A stretch of DNA of 64,000 nt. Source: Fulvimarina sp. Lineage in GTDB: Bacteria > Pseudomonadota > Alphaproteobacteria > Rhizobiales > Rhizobiaceae. Under the pieces are notes generated by a model. That model worked only from the letters and a program-made list of their open reading frames with translations, was not told where the DNA came from and did no database searches. Location of the stretch: positions 1 to 64,000 of the forward strand of contig PACL01000063.1 of the NCBI GenBank assembly GCA_002700095.1. The letters are read 5' to 3'. This document shows, piece after piece, positions 27,604-35,787 of this stretch (its first letter is position 1; each line of letters begins with the position of its first letter). The translations under genes were made by a program, and so were the position numbers.

Positions 27604-29211
27604 TCAGGCCGTGGCTTCCGCCACGTCGAAGGTCAGCGGCTTGGCGCTGGCGATCGCCTGATGGGCGCGGACCTTGTCGAGAACGTCCTCGGGCACAGGC
27701 GAATCCACATAGAGCAGCGCGATCGCATCGCCGCCCGGACGGTTGCGACCGAGCTGGAAGTTGGCGATGTTGACATTGGCCTGGCCAAAGGTCGTGCCGA
27801 GCAGGCCGATGATGCCCGGCGCGTCGTTGTTGGTGGTGTAGACCATGTAGCGGCCGATCTCGGCGTCGAGATTGATGCCCTTGATCTGGATGAAGCGCGG
27901 CTTGCCGTCGGAAAAGACGGTGCCGGCAACGTCGCGGGTCTGCTTCTCGGTGGTGATCGTCAGCTTGATGTAGGTCTCGAACACGCCGGACTGGTCGCGG
28001 CGCGACTCGGTGACCTGGATGCCCCGCTCCTTCGCCATGATCGGCGCCGAGACCATGTTGACGTCCGGCGTCTGGCTCTTCATCACGCCGGCGAGCGCCG
28101 CCGAGGTCAGCGCCTTGGTATTCATCGTCGAGACCGTGCCGTCATAGACGATCTCGACGCTCTTGATCGGCTCCTCCGTCACCTGGCCGACAAAAGCGCC
28201 GAGGCACTCGGCGAGCTTGACAAAGGGCGTCAGGATCGGCGCTTCCTCGGCGGTGATGGAAGGCATGTTGATGGCGTTGGAGACCGCGCCGCGCAGGAGA
28301 TAGTCCGACATCTGCTCGGCGACCTGCAGCGCGACGTTCTCCTGGGCTTCCGAGGTCGAGGCGCCGAGATGGGGGGTGCAGACGACGCCCGGCAGGCCGA
28401 AGAGAACGCTCTCGGTCGCCGGCTCGGTCTCGAAGACGTCGACGCCGGCGCCCGCCACCTTGCCGGACTTCAGCGCCGCCGCAAGATCGGCCTCGACGAC
28501 GAGGCCGCCCCGGGCGCAGTTGATGATGCGCACGCCGTCCTTCATCTTGGCGATGGCCGCCGCGTTGATGATGCCCTTCGTCTTGTCGGTCATCGGCGTG
28601 TGGAGGGTGATGAAGTCGGCGCGCTTGAAGAGATCGTCGAGCTCGACTTTCTCGATGCCGAGCTGGGCGGCGCGTTCGGCCGACAGGAACGGATCGAAGG
28701 CGACGACGCGCATCTTCAGGCCGACGCCGCGCGAGGCGACGATCGAGCCGATGTTGCCGCAGCCGATGACACCGAGGGTCTTGCCGGTGATCTCGACGCC
28801 CATGAAGCGGTTCTTCTCCCACTTGCCGGCCTGGGTCGAGGCGTCGGCGGCGGGCAGCTCGCGGGCGAGCGCGAACATCAGCGCGACGGCGTGCTCGGCC
28901 GTGGTGATGGAGTTGCCGAAGGGCGTGTTCATCACGATGATGCCCTTGCGGCTGGCGGCCGGGATGTCGACGTTGTCGACGCCGATGCCGGCCCGGCCGA
29001 TGACCTTCAGATGGGTCGCCGCCTCGATGATCTTCTCGGTGACCTTGGTCGCCGAGCGAATGGCGAGGCCGTCGTAGTTGCCGATGATCTCAAGGAGCTT
29101 GTCCTTGTCCTTGCCGAGCTGCGGCTGGAAATCGACCTCGATGCCGCGGTCCTTGAAGATCTGGACGGCGGTTTCGGACAGGGCGTCGGAGACGAGAACG
29201 CGAGGTGCCAT
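27604..29211 (-). CDS. serA: D-3-phosphoglycerate dehydrogenase
   Basis: 535 aa, the long form. First step of serine biosynthesis: 3-phosphoglycerate to 3-phosphohydroxypyruvate with NAD. The N-terminal substrate domain starts MAPRVLVSDALSETAVQIF. The Rossmann fold has GVIGCGNIGSIVASRGVG (about residues 148-165). The catalytic residues lie in INCARGGLVVEADL (Arg), VDVFETEP (Glu) and TPHLGAST (His). An intervening domain and a C-terminal ACT domain (about 462-535, from RFIQIKGINLDAEIGRYMVY) complete it; the ACT domain can mediate serine feedback. The antisense frame is a GC artefact. serC is encoded upstream on the same strand. Confidence 0.95.
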   Translation of the reverse strand: MAPRVLVSDALSETAVQIFKDRGIEVDFQPQLGKDKDKLLEIIGNYDGLAIRSATKVTEKIIEAATHLKVIGRAGIGVDNVDIPAASRKGIIVMNTPFGNSITTAEHAVALMFALARELPAADASTQAGKWEKNRFMGVEITGKTLGVIGCGNIGSIVASRGVGLKMRVVAFDPFLSAERAAQLGIEKVELDDLFKRADFITLHTPMTDKTKGIINAAAIAKMKDGVRIINCARGGLVVEADLAAALKSGKVAGAGVDVFETEPATESVLFGLPGVVCTPHLGASTSEAQENVALQVAEQMSDYLLRGAVSNAINMPSITAEEAPILTPFVKLAECLGAFVGQVTEEPIKSVEIVYDGTVSTMNTKALTSAALAGVMKSQTPDVNMVSAPIMAKERGIQVTESRRDQSGVFETYIKLTITTEKQTRDVAGTVFSDGKPRFIQIKGINLDAEIGRYMVYTTNNDAPGIIGLLGTTFGQANVNIANFQLGRNRPGGDAIALLYVDSPVPEDVLDKVRAHQAIASAKPLTFDVAEATA

Positions 29212-29280
29212 GGAGTGTGGTCCTTCGATGAATGGGTGAACGCGGCCGCGGCCGCGACGATCTGTGCAGCATTCCCGCCT

Positions 29281-29400
29281 CGTCATCCCGGGCTCCCCCC
29301 GGGATCCAATCCGAACCGACCGACGATCAGGATCATCGTCGTCACCGGTCTGGCGGCGGGAAAGACTTGGCATGGATCCCGGATCGAGCCCGGGATGACG
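29281..29400. repeat. Inverted pair of 28-base palindromic units
   Basis: A unit at 29281-29308 (CGTCATCCCGGGCTCCCCCC and eight more bases) is repeated in reverse complement at 29373-29400 (ending GAGCCCGGGATGACG). These match the common alphaproteobacterial CGTCATCCCGGGCTTG-type intergenic element. They sit between serA and serC. Confidence 0.75.
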
Positions 29401-29438
29401 AAGCGGTGGAGCTGAATGCGCGAGTTGCCGCCACAAAG

Positions 29439-29471
29439 CCCCTCATCCTGAGCTTGTCGAAGGACGAGGGG
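29439..29471. repeat. Dispersed palindromic repeat, copy B
   Basis: CCCCTCATCCTGAGCTTGTC followed by GAAGGACGAGGGG; same family as copy A, opposite orientation, in the serA-serC gap. Confidence 0.85.
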
Positions 29472-29496
29472 CGGCGCCAATTTTGCGTCAGTGCGT

Positions 29497-29533
29497 CATC
29501 CCTCGCCCTTCGACAGGCTCAGGATGAGGGATG
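29497..29533. repeat. Dispersed palindromic repeat, copy C
   Basis: CATCCCTCGCCCTTCGACAG followed by GCTCAGGATGAGGGATG; the terminal CATCCCTC/GAGGGATG arms are perfect. It lies just after the serC stop, 25 bases from copy B and in inverse orientation, so B and C could fold on each other. Confidence 0.85.
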
Positions 29534-29550
29534 AAGCCGAAGTCGCTGCT

Positions 29551-30726
29551 TCAGGCGGCCTTCTTCAGCTCGGCCTTCTGCTGATCGTAGGCCCAGGCGA
29601 GCCAAGGCATCAGCGCCTCGAGGTCGGACGCCTCGACGGTGGCGCCGCACCAGATGCGAAGCCCGGCAGGCGCATCGCGATAGGCGCCGATGTCGAGGGC
29701 GACGCCCTCCTTCTCCAGAAGCGTCGCGACGCCCTTGGCGAAGGCGTTCTGCGCGTCTTCGGACTGGGCGACGAGTTCCGGAGCGGTGAAGGTCAGGCAG
29801 ACCGAGGTGTTGGACCGGATCTCCGGGCGCTTCGCGAGGAAGCCGATCCAGTCGTTCGCGGCAACGAAGTCCTCGATCACCTTCAGATTGGCGTCGGCGC
29901 GGCCCTTGAGAGCCTCGAGGCCACCGATCTCTTTGCCCCAGGATAGCGCATCGAGATAGTCCTCGACGCAGAGCATCGAGGGCGTGTTGATGGTCTCGCC
30001 CTTGAAGATCCCCTCGATCAGCTTGCCGCCGGAGGTCAGGCGGAAGATCTTCGGCAGCGGCCATGAAGGCTTGTAGGTGAGCAGCCGTTCGACGGCTCTG
30101 GGGCTGAGGATCAGCATGCCATGGGCCGCCTCGCCGCCCATCACCTTCTGCCAGGAGAAGGTGACGACATCGAGCTTGTCGAAGGGCAGATCCTGGGCAA
30201 AGGCCGCCGAGGTGGCGTCGCAGATGGTGAGGCCCTGGCGGTCCGCCGGGATTGCATCGCCGTTCGGCAGCTTCACGCCGGAGGTGGTGCCGTTCCAGGT
30301 GAAGACGACGTCGCGGTCGAAGTCGACCTTCGCCAGGTCGACGATCTCGCCATAAGGCGCGTCGAAGGTGCGCACGTCCTTCAGCTGCAGCTGCTTGACC
30401 GCGTCGGTGACCCAGCCGGCTCCAAAGCTTTCCCAGGCCAGCACGTCGGTGCCACGGGCACCCAGCAGCGACCACATCGCCATCTCGACGGCGCCGGTGT
30501 CGGACGCCGGCACGATGCCGATGCGATAGTCGGCGGGAACGCCGAGGATCTCGCGGGTGTCGTCGATTGCCTGTTGGAGCTTGGTCTTGCCGACCTTGGC
30601 GCGATGCGAGCGTCCGAGCGCGGCATCATTCAGCGCTTCCAGCGACCAACCAGGTCGCTTGGCACAAGGTCCAGACGAAAAGCGGGGATTGGCCGGACGC
30701 ATGTCCGGCTTGGAAATGTTCGCCAT
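29551..30726 (-). CDS. serC: Phosphoserine aminotransferase
   Basis: 391 aa, the alphaproteobacterial length (longer than E. coli SerC). PLP enzyme converting 3-phosphohydroxypyruvate and glutamate to phosphoserine, also used in pyridoxal phosphate synthesis. The N-terminus [18 protein letters not shown] and [13 protein letters not shown] are typical. The PLP lysine is in [17 protein letters not shown] (about residue 196). A WGTD-like stretch (TWNGTTSG) contacts phosphate. It sits upstream of serA on the same strand, separated by a 339-base gap packed with palindromes. A possible leader RNA precedes it. Confidence 0.95.
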   Translation of the reverse strand: MANISKPDMRPANPRFSSGPCAKRPGWSLEALNDAALGRSHRAKVGKTKLQQAIDDTREILGVPADYRIGIVPASDTGAVEMAMWSLLGARGTDVLAWESFGAGWVTDAVKQLQLKDVRTFDAPYGEIVDLAKVDFDRDVVFTWNGTTSGVKLPNGDAIPADRQGLTICDATSAAFAQDLPFDKLDVVTFSWQKVMGGEAAHGMLILSPRAVERLLTYKPSWPLPKIFRLTSGGKLIEGIFKGETINTPSMLCVEDYLDALSWGKEIGGLEALKGRADANLKVIEDFVAANDWIGFLAKRPEIRSNTSVCLTFTAPELVAQSEDAQNAFAKGVATLLEKEGVALDIGAYRDAPAGLRIWCGATVEASDLEALMPWLAWAYDQQKAELKKAA

Positions 30727-30772
30727 CTGATAGCTACCCTTACAGATAGTTGCCTCTCGTTGGGGAGAGGTG
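30724..30772 (-). promoter_or_regulatory. Candidate serC leader RNA
   Basis: On the minus strand, just before the serC start, a hairpin CCTCTC/GAGAGG (30753-30758, 30765-30770) is followed by a weak pair ATCTG/CAGAT (30743-30747, 30725-30729) whose 3' arm overlaps the ATG; AAGGG lies in the loop. Alphaproteobacterial serC genes are known to carry a short conserved leader (the serC motif); this fits by position and two-hairpin form. A covariance search would decide. Confidence 0.4.
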
Positions 30773-30859
30773 TCCCATCTGCGGCAATACAGAAAGCCCC
30801 GATCGCTGGCAAGGGCTGTCGAGGCTTTTTCGGCGCGGAGCCGAACCGATGGCGGGCGG

Positions 30860-31651
30860 TCAGTTCACCCGGCCGACGACCCGCGGCCCGGCATAGGCCG
30901 GGCTCGGCTCTTTCCGCGTCGCCAGCAGCATGAACATTTCGGGTTGGTCTTCGGCGACCTCGAGCGTGGGCGAATAGCGCGAGATGAGGTTGAGGCCGAA
31001 ATAGTTCTTACTGATGACCTGCTTGTAGATCTTGAAGCCATGACCGGACAACAGGTCGTAGAACTGCTTCAGCGTCTGCCCCTGAATTGTCTGGCAGATG
31101 CCGAACTCGAACAGGACGTTGTCGACCTTCTCTGCATCCAAGGCCCGTGCGAGCCCTTGCAGGACGCTCCATTCGTAGCCTTCGACATCGATCTTGACGA
31201 GATGGATCCGATCCCACCCCCAGCGGTCGATCATATCGTCGAGACGAACCTGCGGGACATTCCGGCTGCGGTCATTGCGGACATCCGTCCCCCGGTAGTT
31301 GATGCGCCTCATGGGTACGGAAGCCGTGGTGGTCAGCTCAGCATGAAAGTGGATCTCGACTTCGCCCGGTTCCGCACCGACGCAGGCCTCGTGGAGATTG
31401 ACCCTGCCGGCATAATGCGGGCGCGTCGAGAACTTTGCGGAGTTTGCCGACATCGGCTCGAACGCTTGATAGCCGGCGATCGATCCGCCGAAGACGTTAA
31501 AGAACGCAGCAGCCCAGAGCCCCGTATTGGCGCCAACGTCGATGACGTTCAGCGGCGGCGTCTCTCCGTTCAAGCCGATCAGGAACGGCGTCAAAGGGTA
31601 GACTTCGTGCAGCGTGAGCTTGGGGATGTGGAAATTGTGGTCGGCGTCCAT
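30860..31651 (-). CDS. FkbM family methyltransferase
   Basis: 263 aa. The SAM motif is [19 protein letters not shown] (about residues 27-45), followed by the FkbM signature: [11 protein letters not shown], then [21 protein letters not shown] (quoted in part, about 160-180) and VLFEFGIC. Members O-methylate sugars or polyketide-like groups, often on surface polysaccharide. ATG at 31651 ([12 protein letters not shown]) is chosen; upstream residues in the frame are not coding-like. Isolated, so the substrate is not indicated. Its codon use is somewhat less GC-biased than its neighbours, which may mean transfer. Confidence 0.82.
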   Translation of the reverse strand: MDADHNFHIPKLTLHEVYPLTPFLIGLNGETPPLNVIDVGANTGLWAAAFFNVFGGSIAGYQAFEPMSANSAKFSTRPHYAGRVNLHEACVGAEPGEVEIHFHAELTTTASVPMRRINYRGTDVRNDRSRNVPQVRLDDMIDRWGWDRIHLVKIDVEGYEWSVLQGLARALDAEKVDNVLFEFGICQTIQGQTLKQFYDLLSGHGFKIYKQVISKNYFGLNLISRYSPTLEVAEDQPEMFMLLATRKEPSPAYAGPRVVGRVN

Positions 31652-32076
31652 TGCAGGCGCGTCCTTCTTCGGCTGGCAGGCCCCCCTCGACGAGCACGGC
31701 CATTCGAGGCTCGCGATAGACTCTCTGAATCTAGGCCTTCCGAACCTCCCAACGCAAGGATAGCACCGTCCATGACGGACGCGACGCAGAGGCGGCGCAG
31801 CCTTCTCCCAAGACCCATCGAGGTTCAACGAAGAATGGCGCAGCGGGTCATGCTGGCCGGGCCGGATCTCGCTCCGCCCATGCAACTGAAGCCGGTCGCG
31901 GCGAGCGGCGGCAATGCTCTTCATGTGCCGCCGCGACCGTTACCCGACCCCTTCGCCCAATCGTAAACGCTCAATCCCGCTCCCGCCCCAGCCATCTGCC
32001 CACCCTCGCCACATTTCGCCAATTTGCGACATGTCCGTCGCAATCCAGCCGCGGCATGACCGAAATTTTCTCCTGA

Positions 32077-32106
32077 TTTTCCAGAACTTGACGCGAAACT
32101 GGAAAA
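32077..32106. promoter_or_regulatory. Inverted repeat upstream of the RlpA-like gene
   Basis: TTTTCCAG (32077-32084) and CTGGAAAA (32099-32106) are exact inverted repeats 14 bases apart, 112 bases before the RlpA-like start, in an AT-richer patch. Possible operator; the rest of the 31652-32217 gap shows nothing else. Confidence 0.3.
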
Positions 32107-32217
32107 GGTTCCCCCTGCCCGGAAAAAATCTTGCTCTCGCCGGTTTCTGATCACGCTTTGGTCAAAGGAGTTGCCGAAAGAGCCGTCAGCCGAAACGAAA
32201 CGCAGCAAAGGACACCC

Positions 32218-32607
32218 ATGAACGTTGCACGATCGATGGCTCTGGCAATCGCCCTCCTGACGGCTCCGGCACTGACGCAGGTGCCCTACGTCTCCGCGCA
32301 GGCCGAAGCCGGCGCCACCAAGGCCCGGGCCGGCAATGCCTCCTACTACGGTTCCCGCTTCCACGGCCGCCGCACCGCCAATGGCGAGCGGTTCAACATG
32401 AACGCCATGACCGCCGCCCACAAGTCGCTGCCCTTCGGGACGAAGGTCCGTGTCACCAACCGGCGCAACGGCAAGTCCGTCGTCGTTCGCATCAACGACC
32501 GCGGGCCCTACGCCCACGGCCGGGTGATCGACCTGTCCAAGGCCGCCGCCTCGCGGATCGGGATGATCCATTCGGGCACCGCGCCGGTGCAGATCGACAT
32601 CCTCTAA
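32218..32607 (+). CDS. RlpA-like septal ring/3D-barrel protein
   Basis: 129 aa. A signal peptide ([20 protein letters not shown], cut near VSAQA) is followed by a single RlpA-like double-psi beta-barrel: [36 protein letters not shown], then [20 protein letters not shown]. The conserved Asp/His surface of lytic-transglycosylase-type RlpA is present, but there is no SPOR domain and it is much shorter than E. coli RlpA. Probably a secreted peptidoglycan-active protein. Confidence 0.85.
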   Translation: MNVARSMALAIALLTAPALTQVPYVSAQAEAGATKARAGNASYYGSRFHGRRTANGERFNMNAMTAAHKSLPFGTKVRVTNRRNGKSVVVRINDRGPYAHGRVIDLSKAAASRIGMIHSGTAPVQIDIL

Positions 32608-32945
32608 AGGGGTTCGGTCCACAGGATCGAGAACGGGGGAAAGACGACGGGGGTCGTCTTCAGTCACACGAGAGGGGGATGGGTGAGCCCAGGCGCTTTC
32701 CCACCCGAATTTTCTTCAGACATTTTTCGATTTCCAGCCGCTTCGACGGCCCGCCGCGCAAAGCCGCCGGCCGGGGTCGGTTCGCTGCGACTGCTAAACG
32801 CGACGGATTTTTCACCCGTCCGGCCGACACGCTTCCCACCGAATTTCCACCGCCCTTGCACGGCCGCGAACGTCCTTCAACGCCTTGGGCGGCCATCGGG
32901 AAGAAGCCGACAACCTCCGGATTGTTCGCATACCGCGAGGCATGC

Positions 32946-32957
32946 ATTGTATACGAT
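32946..32957. promoter_or_regulatory. GntR-type operator-like site before the alpha/beta hydrolase
   Basis: ATTGTATACGAT contains TTGTATACGA, which fits the FadR-subfamily pattern TNGT-N2-ACNA. TTGACA (32962-32967) close by could be a -35 element. It lies 72 bases before the hydrolase start. The 32608-33028 gap otherwise shows no gene. Confidence 0.3.
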
Positions 32958-33028
32958 ATCCTTGACATCGCCATTTCATCGGCATCCACTTGCCCTCGGA
33001 CGCATCAGAAGCGGACCGGGAGGAACTC

Positions 33029-34969
33029 ATGAAAACCCATCACTGGCTACTGGGAGCAGCCGCCGTCGGCCTTGTCTCGGCGAGCGCTGAGACGAGCGAC
33101 GCACGTGTCGTCTCCTTCGACATCGAAAGCCAAGGCCCCGCCTATGACGGCAAGACCTTCGGCGAGGCCGGCGCCTACCGGCGCATCGACGCCGTCGCCC
33201 GTCTCGCCATCGACCCGAAGTCCGAGCGGGGCCAGCGCATCGCCCTTCTCGACAAGGCGCCGGTCAACGAGCGGGGCGAGGTCGAGTTCTCGACCAAGGT
33301 GACGATCCTCGCGCCGCAGGACGCCGCCAGGGGCTCGGGCACGCTGTTCTACGAGGTGCCGAACCGCGGCCGAAACCTCGCCTTCCCGCTCATCAACCTG
33401 ACGAGCGCGCCGGCCAGCGTGTTCTCCGTCGACGACCCCGGCGACGGCTTCCTGATGTCGCGCGGCTATACGATCGTCTGGAGCGGCTGGCAGGCCGGCA
33501 TCGGCGGCGACCTCATGCAGATGGAGGTGCCGGTCGTCCCCGACGTGACGGGCCAGTCGCGCGAGGAGTTCATCTTCGACAAGGCCGGCGAGACGCAGAG
33601 CGTCGCCCTCACCTACCCCGCTGCCGAGACGGATCCTGCCAAGGCCACCCTCACGGTGCGCGCCAGGCCCGGCGACGAGCGCCAAACGCCCGAGGGCCTG
33701 TCCTTCCGCTATGTCGACGACCGGACGATCGAGATCACCCGGCCGGATGGCCTGGATGACGGCGCGATCTACGAGTTCGCCTATCCGGCGAAGGACGCCG
33801 TGCCGGCGGGCCTCGCTTTTGTCGCCACCGCCGACGTCGTCTCGTTCCTGCGCGGCAATCAGCCAAGCGAGGTGGCAAGCCCGGTGAGCGGCATCGAGCA
33901 CACCATCGGCATGGGCATCTCCCAGTCCGGGCGGTTCCTGCGGGACTTCATCTACCAGGGCTTCAACGCCGACGAGGGCGGCAATCGCGTCTTCGACGGC
34001 GCGATGCCGCACATCGCTGGCTCCCGCAAGACCTTCACCAACTACCCCTTCGCCCAGCCGGGCCGCTATTCGCGCCAGCACGAGGACCACGATTATCCGG
34101 GCGACCAGTTCCCCTTCACCTATGCCGAGACGAGCGATCCGGTGTCGGGCGAGAGCGGCAGCATCCTCAAGCTGTGCGGCGAGACCGACACCTGTCCCAA
34201 GGTGATCCACACGGACACCTCGACCGAATTCTGGCAGGGCCGGGCGAGCCTGGTCGCGACCGCGCCGTCGGGCGAGCCGCTGACCATGCCGGACGACGTC
34301 CGGCTGTTCTTCCTCGCCGGCGCGCCGCACTACAATGGCTGGGGCGGCGATCCGAAGCAGACCGAGGTCTGCATCTATCCGTCGAATCCGGTCAGCGCCG
34401 GACCGACCATGCGGGCGCTCGTCGCCGCCATGGACGGGTGGGTCGCCGACGGCGAGACGCCGCCCGACAGCGCCTTCCCGGGCCTTCAGGCGGACCAGCT
34501 CGTCGATCCGGCAGCGCTCGACCTGCCGACAATCGACGGCAGCGAACCGGCCCCCATGCCGAATCCGCTGGCGGTGATAGACCATTCGGTCACGCCGCCG
34601 AAGGCCGGCAAGGCCTATGATGTGATGGTGCCGAAGACCGATGCCGACGGACTGCCGCAGGGCGGTGTCCAGGAGCCGGTCATCGCGGCGCCGGCCGGCA
34701 CCTACTGGGGCTGGAACCTGCGGGCGAAGGGCTATGCCGAGGGTGATCTCTGCAGCCTGACCGGCAGCTTCGTCGCCTTCCCCAAGACCGCCGGCAGCAA
34801 CTCCGACAGCCGCGAGCCGCTCGATGCCCGCTACGCCGACGAGGCGGCCTATCGTGCCGCGGCGAAAAAGGTGGCGGACGATCTGGTCGAAAAGCGCCTG
34901 ATGCTCGAAGGCGACGTCGAGCGCGTCGTCGAGGACGCCGTCAGGCGCTACGGCGCCGCCGCACAATGA
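33029..34969 (+). CDS. Secreted alpha/beta-hydrolase domain protein (Abhydrolase_10 type)
   Basis: 646 aa. The short signal peptide (MKTHHWLLGAAAVGLVSASA) sends it to the periplasm. The N-terminal beta-rich domain starts VVSFDIESQGPAYDGKTFGEAGAYRRIDAVA (quoted in part), the typical opening of the family, and YEVPNRGRNLAFPLIN follows. The nucleophile elbow is likely GMGISQSGRFLRDFI (about residues 292-306, Ser in ISQSGR). HIAGSRKTFTNYPFAQPGR follows it, and FFLAGAPHYNGWGG carries a possible catalytic His. Substrate unknown. ATG at 33029 with GAGGAA upstream. Confidence 0.8.
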   Translation: MKTHHWLLGAAAVGLVSASAETSDARVVSFDIESQGPAYDGKTFGEAGAYRRIDAVARLAIDPKSERGQRIALLDKAPVNERGEVEFSTKVTILAPQDAARGSGTLFYEVPNRGRNLAFPLINLTSAPASVFSVDDPGDGFLMSRGYTIVWSGWQAGIGGDLMQMEVPVVPDVTGQSREEFIFDKAGETQSVALTYPAAETDPAKATLTVRARPGDERQTPEGLSFRYVDDRTIEITRPDGLDDGAIYEFAYPAKDAVPAGLAFVATADVVSFLRGNQPSEVASPVSGIEHTIGMGISQSGRFLRDFIYQGFNADEGGNRVFDGAMPHIAGSRKTFTNYPFAQPGRYSRQHEDHDYPGDQFPFTYAETSDPVSGESGSILKLCGETDTCPKVIHTDTSTEFWQGRASLVATAPSGEPLTMPDDVRLFFLAGAPHYNGWGGDPKQTEVCIYPSNPVSAGPTMRALVAAMDGWVADGETPPDSAFPGLQADQLVDPAALDLPTIDGSEPAPMPNPLAVIDHSVTPPKAGKAYDVMVPKTDADGLPQGGVQEPVIAAPAGTYWGWNLRAKGYAEGDLCSLTGSFVAFPKTAGSNSDSREPLDARYADEAAYRAAAKKVADDLVEKRLMLEGDVERVVEDAVRRYGAAAQ

Positions 34970-35139
34970 TGCTCCGGCCGGCCCGTCTCGCACGGGCCGG
35001 CCGACGCTGCATCGCCGGCACCTGCCACCCGATCAAGATCTCGCCGCATTTTTCCCGGGTCGGGCGGAACCCGATCCGGCACACGCGCCTTTATGCTGCA
35101 AGTCGAACGCATGAGATCTGCGGATCTTCGAGGAGCAGA

Positions 35140-35412
35140 ATGATGATTGCCAGCACCATTAAGATTGTCGGTTTCGCATTGATACTTGGTGCTGCGCCCT
35201 CGATGACCATGGCTCAAGATAACAGCTCACAGGAGAGCTTCGAGGTGTCGAGCCTTCGACTGTCGAGCCTGCCGATCCCCACATCCCGGGAGCGAGCGCT
35301 CGGGACGCTGGACGATGCCGCGCGCGAGGATATCGCCGCGCCGAAAATCCGCCGGACCGCCAGCGGAATCCGGATTGTCGGGCCGGTCTATTTTCCTGCC
35401 GAGGGCCGCTAG
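35140..35412 (+). CDS. Small secreted protein, unknown
   Basis: 90 aa from the double ATG at 35140/35143, with GAGGAGC just upstream. A clear signal peptide (MMIASTIKIVGFALILGAAP, cut near MTMAQD) leaves a mature chain of about 64 residues ending RIVGPVYFPAEGR. The C-terminal phrase IRIVGPVYFP recalls short rhizobial exported proteins. Nothing more can be said of its role. Confidence 0.65.
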   Translation: MMIASTIKIVGFALILGAAPSMTMAQDNSSQESFEVSSLRLSSLPIPTSRERALGTLDDAAREDIAAPKIRRTASGIRIVGPVYFPAEGR

Positions 35413-35438
35413 GAGCCCTCCCCACCGGACAGTTGCAG

Positions 35439-35481
35439 CTAGAGCGGGATGGCTTTTCTTCGAATCGCCATGCCGCTCTAG
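35439..35481. repeat. Intergenic palindrome with 15-base arms
   Basis: CTAGAGCGGGATGGC (35439-35453) and GCCATGCCGCTCTAG (35467-35481) pair with one mismatch around a 13-base loop, 26 bases after the small secreted gene. The motif resembles rhizobial intergenic mosaic-type elements; CTAGAGC recurs in the adjacent unit. Confidence 0.7.
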
Positions 35482-35487
35482 CTTTTT

Positions 35488-35545
35488 GATCCCGCACGAT
35501 CTTCTTCCGAGAGCCGGCAACCACCTCTCGGGATCATGCTCTAGC
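35488..35545. repeat. Second intergenic palindromic unit
   Basis: GATCCCG (35488-35494) and CGGGATC (35529-35535) are inverted repeats around GAGAGCCGGCAACCACCTCTC; CTCTAG follows. With the preceding palindrome it forms a mosaic. The gap 35413-35787 holds no gene otherwise. Confidence 0.6.
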
Positions 35546-35787
35546 CGGCAAATGTCGCCACCCGCATGCCGCTCGGTCAGCGGCAGCTCATCTTTTCCGA
35601 TCGAAACCGCCCCGCTTGCGCCCTTGCGCGCCTCGGCGCAAACTCGTCCCACGAAGACTTTCGGCCGGGAGACGCCGGACCCTTGAAACCGCCAGCGATA
35701 GGCGGAGGTCCGGCGATGGTCAGAGGGGTTCCGGCCGGTGATCGGCGCGTCCACCCGCGCGCCAGCATCTGTCCTGTGGGAGGAAAC

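Noticed and set aside
27427-29415. Long antisense open frame over serA
   Set aside because: Same GC artefact; the minus strand encodes a full-length SerA with all catalytic residues.
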